DNA of 19,483 bases from JBBQQK01 sp038216025 (lineage in GTDB: Bacteria > Patescibacteriota > UBA1384 > XYA2-FULL-43-10 > 1-14-0-10-43-13): the NCBI GenBank assembly GCA_038216025.1, contig JBBQQK010000011.1:1-19483 (forward strand). The letters run 5' to 3'. The notes under the pieces were generated by a model. That model worked only from the letters and a program-made list of their open reading frames with translations. It made no database searches and was not told where the DNA came from. Position 1 is the stretch's first letter, and each line of letters opens with the position of its first letter. This document shows, in pieces, positions 16,030 to 19,483 of the stretch. Position numbers and translations under genes: made by a program.

Positions 16030-17256
16030 TTAGGGCTTTTTCTCTAATACAACGCTTATTGATAAGGGAGAATATGAAACCAGAGATACGTTTGCCGGCA
16101 ACTTAATATTACTTTCTATTAAATCTACGATCAATAATTCCCGATTTTGTGTTAATTTTTTACTACCAAAATCAAGAAAGGCTGTTATTTCATTGGTTTT
16201 AATGCTGTCCAGTGTGCTTTTCGAGGCTGATACTATGATTTTAACCTGAGCCGGGTCGTAATTAGCAGGCATGTAGCCAACAGGTAAATTTTTAGAGGTC
16301 ACAGGGACAGAAAACTCTCGATTCATACTATATTCAGATATTTTTATTACAATTTTAACTTTAGCCTGAGAATTGGCGGACAACGCTGCACCTTGGGGAA
16401 TAATTAGTTGTGATTCGGTCTCTACAGTAGTATTTGAATTATTTATTTCTACAGGCTCTGTTTCGACTGAAGAAATGCCATCCAGTATTTCCTTGCTTCC
16501 GACTAAGTCAATTGTTTCTGAATTGGACTTAATATCAGATATATAATAACCGGGCCGGACAAGACCTGATGTTTTAACTTTTATTCCTACTGTTTTAGTA
16601 TTAGAAGCTTTAACTAGGTTGACGCTAGAAAGAACTTGACTGGGCGAAAATTCCAAATTCTCTAAAACATTGCCATCTTCTGAGAATGCTTTGATCGGGA
16701 CAACTCTCGAGAAGTCTTCCGTTTCTCCGTTCAGTTTGATTAACGCAGTACATTCTGTAAGATTTTCTATTAAACTTTTAGGGCCTTTAACCGTGACCTT
16801 GTCGGGCGTTAAATCAATATTGCCGGCTACGAGACCGCTAGCTGCGCTGCCTTCAATTTTTTTATTAATATTGACTTCTTTGCTAAGTTCTTTCTCCAAG
16901 CTTACAAAAATCTTCCCAGGACTCTTGTCTACTATTTGCACACCCGCAATAGTACTTGTGACGTTAACATTCAATTCGTAGGTGCCTTCAGACAAGGATG
17001 AAAGATCGACAAAAGCCGAAAATGAATCAGCGTTGATCTTGTTCCACACCTGCGGCTCAGCCATTATCTTCAACTCAACAGCTTTTTGATCGTATACCGT
17101 TATCAACCCTTGCGGAGTGTTTATCGCTTTTATTTTGATGCTTCCCGGAAGCTTAGATACAGTATTTTGACTTGCCGCAACATAAAACCATAAGAGGCTA
17201 GCAATCGCAAGGCACAACAACTTAACTTTATAATTTTTTGTGATTATTTTATGCAT
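16030..17256 (-). CDS. cdaR: YbbR-domain protein, CdaA regulator
   Basis: The product is 408 aa. A short basic N-terminus and one membrane segment (about 10-28, ending LWFYVAA) anchor an extracytoplasmic region of four YbbR-type repeats (about 34-120, 125-210, 220-302, 310-405). Recurring signs are the LTPDKVTVKGPKSLI and SPSQVLSSVNLV phrases, of the form PxxVxVxG. In Firmicutes, CdaR binds and modulates the membrane di-adenylate cyclase CdaA. The gene starts 6 bp after the cdaA stop and has only a distant AAGGA, so translational coupling to cdaA is likely. The usual third partner, glmM, does not follow. The symbol rests on domain type and on the cdaA neighbour. Confidence 0.88.
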   Translation of the reverse strand: MHKIITKNYKVKLLCLAIASLLWFYVAASQNTVSKLPGSIKIKAINTPQGLITVYDQKAVELKIMAEPQVWNKINADSFSAFVDLSSLSEGTYELNVNVTSTIAGVQIVDKSPGKIFVSLEKELSKEVNINKKIEGSAASGLVAGNIDLTPDKVTVKGPKSLIENLTECTALIKLNGETEDFSRVVPIKAFSEDGNVLENLEFSPSQVLSSVNLVKASNTKTVGIKVKTSGLVRPGYYISDIKSNSETIDLVGSKEILDGISSVETEPVEINNSNTTVETESQLIIPQGAALSANSQAKVKIVIKISEYSMNREFSVPVTSKNLPVGYMPANYDPAQVKIIVSASKSTLDSIKTNEITAFLDFGSKKLTQNRELLIVDLIESNIKLPANVSLVSYSPLSISVVLEKKP

Positions 17257-17262
17257 TTAATA

Positions 17263-18081
17263 CTACTTTTTCCTTGTATAAGACATCAATCTATTTTTCA
17301 ATCGTTCAATTTCAATTTTGTGTTCCAGCTTTCCGTTAACAGCCATAGAGATTGTGCCTTTTTCTTCAGAAACGATGATTGAAATCGAATCTGTATCTTC
17401 TGCTATTCCAAGGCCTGCTTTATGCCTAGTGCCTAGATCATTATTCAATTCTGCGCTTGAAACCGGGAGAATCGAACGGGCTGAAATGATCTTATCACCA
17501 GAAATTATCACCGCTCCATCATGCAGGGGAGAATTTGGATAGAAGATAGATCTTAGCAGTTCAGACGAGACTGTAGCATTCATTGGAATGCCATTGTCTA
17601 TATATTCTTTAAGTCCTGTTTGCCTTTTGATTACTATAAGTGCACCAGTCCTGGTTTTAGATAGATGCTCTACGGCGGAAATAACGTCCTCAATCAACTT
17701 AAGTGTTCGTTCTTTGGGTAGATTAAGTTCGCCAATAAGTCTAGAGCGCCCAAGCCTCTCCAGGGCAGTTCTCAATTCTGGCTGAAAAACAACAGGAATA
17801 GCAACAATCAAAGCGGTCATAAGACTCTTTAGGAGCCAATTAAGTAAAATTAGGTCAAGGACTTTTCCTATTGCAGCCAAAATCAAAATAAATATCAGAC
17901 CATAAAGGATTGTCATTGCTTTGGTTTCCTTAAGGAAAACATATACCCAATACAAGATAACCGCCACCAATATTATATCAACCAAAAAAAACAAATTGGC
18001 GTTAAAGCGCAAATTATCAAAAAGATAGCTAACTTTTTCAGAAGCTCCCAATACTTTTCCTGTGATAGTCCCTGTTTCCAA
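17263..18081 (-). CDS. cdaA: Diadenylate cyclase CdaA (DAC domain)
   Basis: CdaA makes cyclic di-AMP from two ATP, a messenger that controls potassium/osmolyte balance and wall integrity. The product is 272 aa with three membrane segments (about 29-50, 54-76 and 80-99, ending VVFQPELR), then a DAC domain. The DGA motif is at 188-190 (SPLHDGAVII), and the second motif, GTRHKAG, is at 217-223, where most relatives have GTRHRAA or GTRHRAG. The start is TTG at 18081, with GAGGG 8 nt upstream and a promoter too close for a longer start. It leads the cdaA-cdaR pair. Confidence 0.93.
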   Translation of the reverse strand: METGTITGKVLGASEKVSYLFDNLRFNANLFFLVDIILVAVILYWVYVFLKETKAMTILYGLIFILILAAIGKVLDLILLNWLLKSLMTALIVAIPVVFQPELRTALERLGRSRLIGELNLPKERTLKLIEDVISAVEHLSKTRTGALIVIKRQTGLKEYIDNGIPMNATVSSELLRSIFYPNSPLHDGAVIISGDKIISARSILPVSSAELNNDLGTRHKAGLGIAEDTDSISIIVSEEKGTISMAVNGKLEHKIEIERLKNRLMSYTRKK

Positions 18082-18109
18082 AACTTGATCCCTCGGGTTA
18101 TTTATCTAT

Positions 18110-18139
18110 ATTATAACAAACTTTCCCATCTTTCATCAA
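18110..18139 (-). promoter_or_regulatory. Promoter of cdaA-cdaR
   Basis: On the minus strand, a perfect TATAAT -10 (18110-18115) with the extended TGT in front has TTGATG (18134-18139) 18 bp upstream. The TATAACAAAC containing it on the plus strand (18112-18121) recurs at 18176-18185, which may mark a second, weaker start. Confidence 0.7.
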
Positions 18140-18151
18140 ACAAATAATCAA

Positions 18152-18179
18152 TTGTACTAAATTCATATCTTATTATATA
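18152..18179 (+). promoter_or_regulatory. Weak promoter candidate for the small plus-strand gene
   Basis: TTGTAC (18152-18157) and TATATA (18174-18179) are 16 bp apart on the plus strand, about 65 bp before the gene at 18245. In such AT-rich sequence this match is not specific. Confidence 0.25.
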
Positions 18180-18244
18180 ACAAACAGTTATCTTTTGTTT
18201 ATTCGTCAGATGACTCAGACCTTTTATAGGTTTAACATAAAATT

Positions 18245-18607
18245 ATGAAAAACATATTTAAAATATTATTATTGTCTACAACCTTACTGTTTATAATTAC
18301 CTTGCTTGGGGATAAAAGTATGAAAAGTTCATATGCTCAATCTACTCAAGAGCAAGATACCCAAGAGATATTAAAAAATTATGTTAATCAAAAAAATGAA
18401 AAAAAGGCTGTGACCGAAGCACAGCAAAAAGAGGTTGAACAGGAAAATTTGCAAAAGTCTGAGCAAATTCAAAATACTCTTAAGAACACTTACAATATAG
18501 TAAGAGCAATTTTCATTGTTAACGGCATTACAGTATTCTTCTTATGGATTTTTCTGATCACTGGAATTGCTGCTATGATAAAATATTTGAGAACGAAATC
18601 GAATTAA
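18245..18607 (+). CDS. Unrecognised small membrane protein with signal peptide and C-terminal anchor
   Basis: The 120-aa product is not recognised. Residues 5-22 are a hydrophobic signal-like stretch, and SYA-Q (about 29-32) fits a signal peptidase I site. Residues 32-85 are Gln/Glu/Lys-rich, hydrophilic and probably helical or coiled coil. Residues 87-113 are a second membrane segment, followed by a basic tail (KYLRTKSN). If the signal is cleaved, the coil would be outside and the tail inside. It is the only plus-strand gene, divergent from cdaA with 163 bp between them, and it ends 16 bp from the convergent infB stop. Only a distant AGG precedes the ATG. The organised protein architecture supports a real gene; its function is unknown. 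Confidence 0.7.
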   Translation: MKNIFKILLLSTTLLFIITLLGDKSMKSSYAQSTQEQDTQEILKNYVNQKNEKKAVTEAQQKEVEQENLQKSEQIQNTLKNTYNIVRAIFIVNGITVFFLWIFLITGIAAMIKYLRTKSN

Positions 18608-18623
18608 GAGTTCTATTAAAAAA

Positions 18624-19483
18624 TTAAAGTGTTCGTTTTCTCTGTATGGTCTCGAAAATCACGAACTTATCTCCAACCGCTACATTGGCTCCTGGCACGA
18701 GTCCGATTCCGCATTCGCTGCCGGAATCACATTCTTTTGCCTCGTTTTTGCCCTTGCGTAGAGAAATTATTTTGCCCCGATATTTTTCATTATCGTCCTG
18801 GAATATTTTGATTTCTTTGTTTGCATTAGCAGAGCCACTATTTATTCTGCCGCCGGCAACAAACGCCTTCTTGTCATCTCTAAATATTGCAAGCACTTCT
18901 CCTGTGCCCTTCTCTTCCTCGATAATAAGAGGAGGCAATAAATTAATCAGCTCTTCTTTAACATGGTCAACTAGGTCATAAATAACATCAAATGTTTTAA
19001 CTTTAACATCTTCTTTTTCGGAAATTTTCTTAGCAGCACCCAAAAGATTAACTCTAAAGCCTACAACAATTGCGTTTGTGGCCTTTCCAAGGGTTATATC
19101 TGATTCTGAAATTGCGCCTGCTCCCTCTGATACAATTTTGATTTTGGCTTCATTTGTCTCAGTTTCTTTTAAAGTTTTTCTAACCGCCTCTATCGAACCG
19201 AGTACATCGCATTTAACTAAAACATTTAACTCTGCTAATACTCCTTCAATGCTATTTTCTTCTTTGGTTTTCTTGGCAGTTGCAATAGTTAATTTAGAAA
19301 CAACTTTCTCTGACTTAAGGGCTGCGTCCTTGGCTTCTCTTTCTGAGCCAAATCCTATTAATTTATCTCCAAAACTAGGTAATGCCTTAAAACCGGCTAT
19401 CTTGACCGGAGTGCTTGGTCCGGCAGAGTCGATTTGTTCGCCTTTATGGTTCTCAAGAATACGAACTTTTCCATAAGAGGATC
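18624..19483 (-). CDS. infB: Translation initiation factor IF-2, C-terminal part (5' end outside window)
   Basis: About 285 residues are present, and the frame is open to the right edge. IF-2 is the GTPase that brings initiator tRNA to the 30S subunit and drives subunit joining. The G domain is outside. Seen here: the end of the beta-barrel domain II (GKVRILENHKGE, AGPSTPVKIAGF); the domain III signature VKCDVLGSIEAVRKTL with EGAGAISESDITLGKATNAIVVGF; and the C-terminal domain (IYDLVDHVKEELINLLPP, AGGRINSG, GKIISLRKGK, SGSECGIGL, VGDKFVIFETI). The TTG near 19043 is an internal Leu codon and not a start. There is no hairpin between its stop and the convergent small gene. Confidence 0.95.
   Translation of the reverse strand, partial: SSYGKVRILENHKGEQIDSAGPSTPVKIAGFKALPSFGDKLIGFGSEREAKDAALKSEKVVSKLTIATAKKTKEENSIEGVLAELNVLVKCDVLGSIEAVRKTLKETETNEAKIKIVSEGAGAISESDITLGKATNAIVVGFRVNLLGAAKKISEKEDVKVKTFDVIYDLVDHVKEELINLLPPLIIEEEKGTGEVLAIFRDDKKAFVAGGRINSGSANANKEIKIFQDDNEKYRGKIISLRKGKNEAKECDSGSECGIGLVPGANVAVGDKFVIFETIQRKRTL

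Noticed and set aside
18624..19043. A separate 139-aa gene starting at TTG 19043
   Set aside because: The frame continues upstream without a stop to the window edge, with IF-2 sequence throughout, so this TTG is an internal leucine codon of infB.
19078..19476. Plus-strand 132-codon open frame over infB
   Set aside because: It is antisense to the IF-2 domain III signature, which is clearly the real frame.
1..19483. Alternative genetic code with TGA as glycine, as in some candidate phyla
   Set aside because: Core proteins are full length under the standard code, and none of the real frames needs TGA readthrough.

Overview
The window is AT-rich bacterial DNA that uses the standard genetic code: the housekeeping frames are intact, and every stop I checked is TAA or TAG. 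Ten protein genes are supported. Nine are on the minus strand, so the region reads naturally from right to left. The compact RpoB (1118 aa) and RpoC (1246 aa), the insertion near the S12 N-terminus, the AT-rich leaders, two TTG starts and a giant anchored beta-repeat surface protein suggest an uncultivated lineage, perhaps Patescibacteria (CPR). That placement is inference and is not proven by anything in the window.

Layout from right to left. (1) 18624-19483 holds the 3' part of infB (IF-2). (2) 18245-18607, the only plus-strand gene, encodes an unrecognised 120-aa two-hydrophobic-segment protein that converges on infB and diverges from cdaA. (3) 16030-18081 holds cdaA (di-adenylate cyclase) and cdaR/ybbR, 6 bp apart. 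Next, behind its own promoter, is a membrane-anchored LysM-CHAP cell-wall hydrolase (14843-15961). (4) A 244-bp gap contains a small GC-rich element with imperfect terminal inverted repeats. (5) obgE (13618-14598) encodes a ribosome-associated GTPase with a non-canonical G4 motif. (6) A 353-bp leader carries two strong tandem promoters and several RNA-structure candidates ahead of rpoB-rpoC (6092-13264). (7) rpsL-rpsG (5030-5989) has its own consensus-like promoter and ends at a 15-bp-stem terminator; fusA and tuf do not follow. (8) 1-4841 is a membrane-anchored repeat protein of more than 1600 residues that runs off the left edge.

The genes fall into two themes. One is core information processing: IF-2, Obg, RNA polymerase beta and beta', S12 and S7. 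The other is the cell envelope: c-di-AMP synthesis and its regulator, a peptidoglycan hydrolase, a giant surface protein and a small membrane protein. Promoters are unusually legible: four have a perfect TTGACA -35 box with 16-17 bp spacing. The least explained material is the triplicated cytoplasmic motif at the N-terminus of the surface protein, the rpoB leader, the small plus-strand protein and the GC-rich intergenic element.
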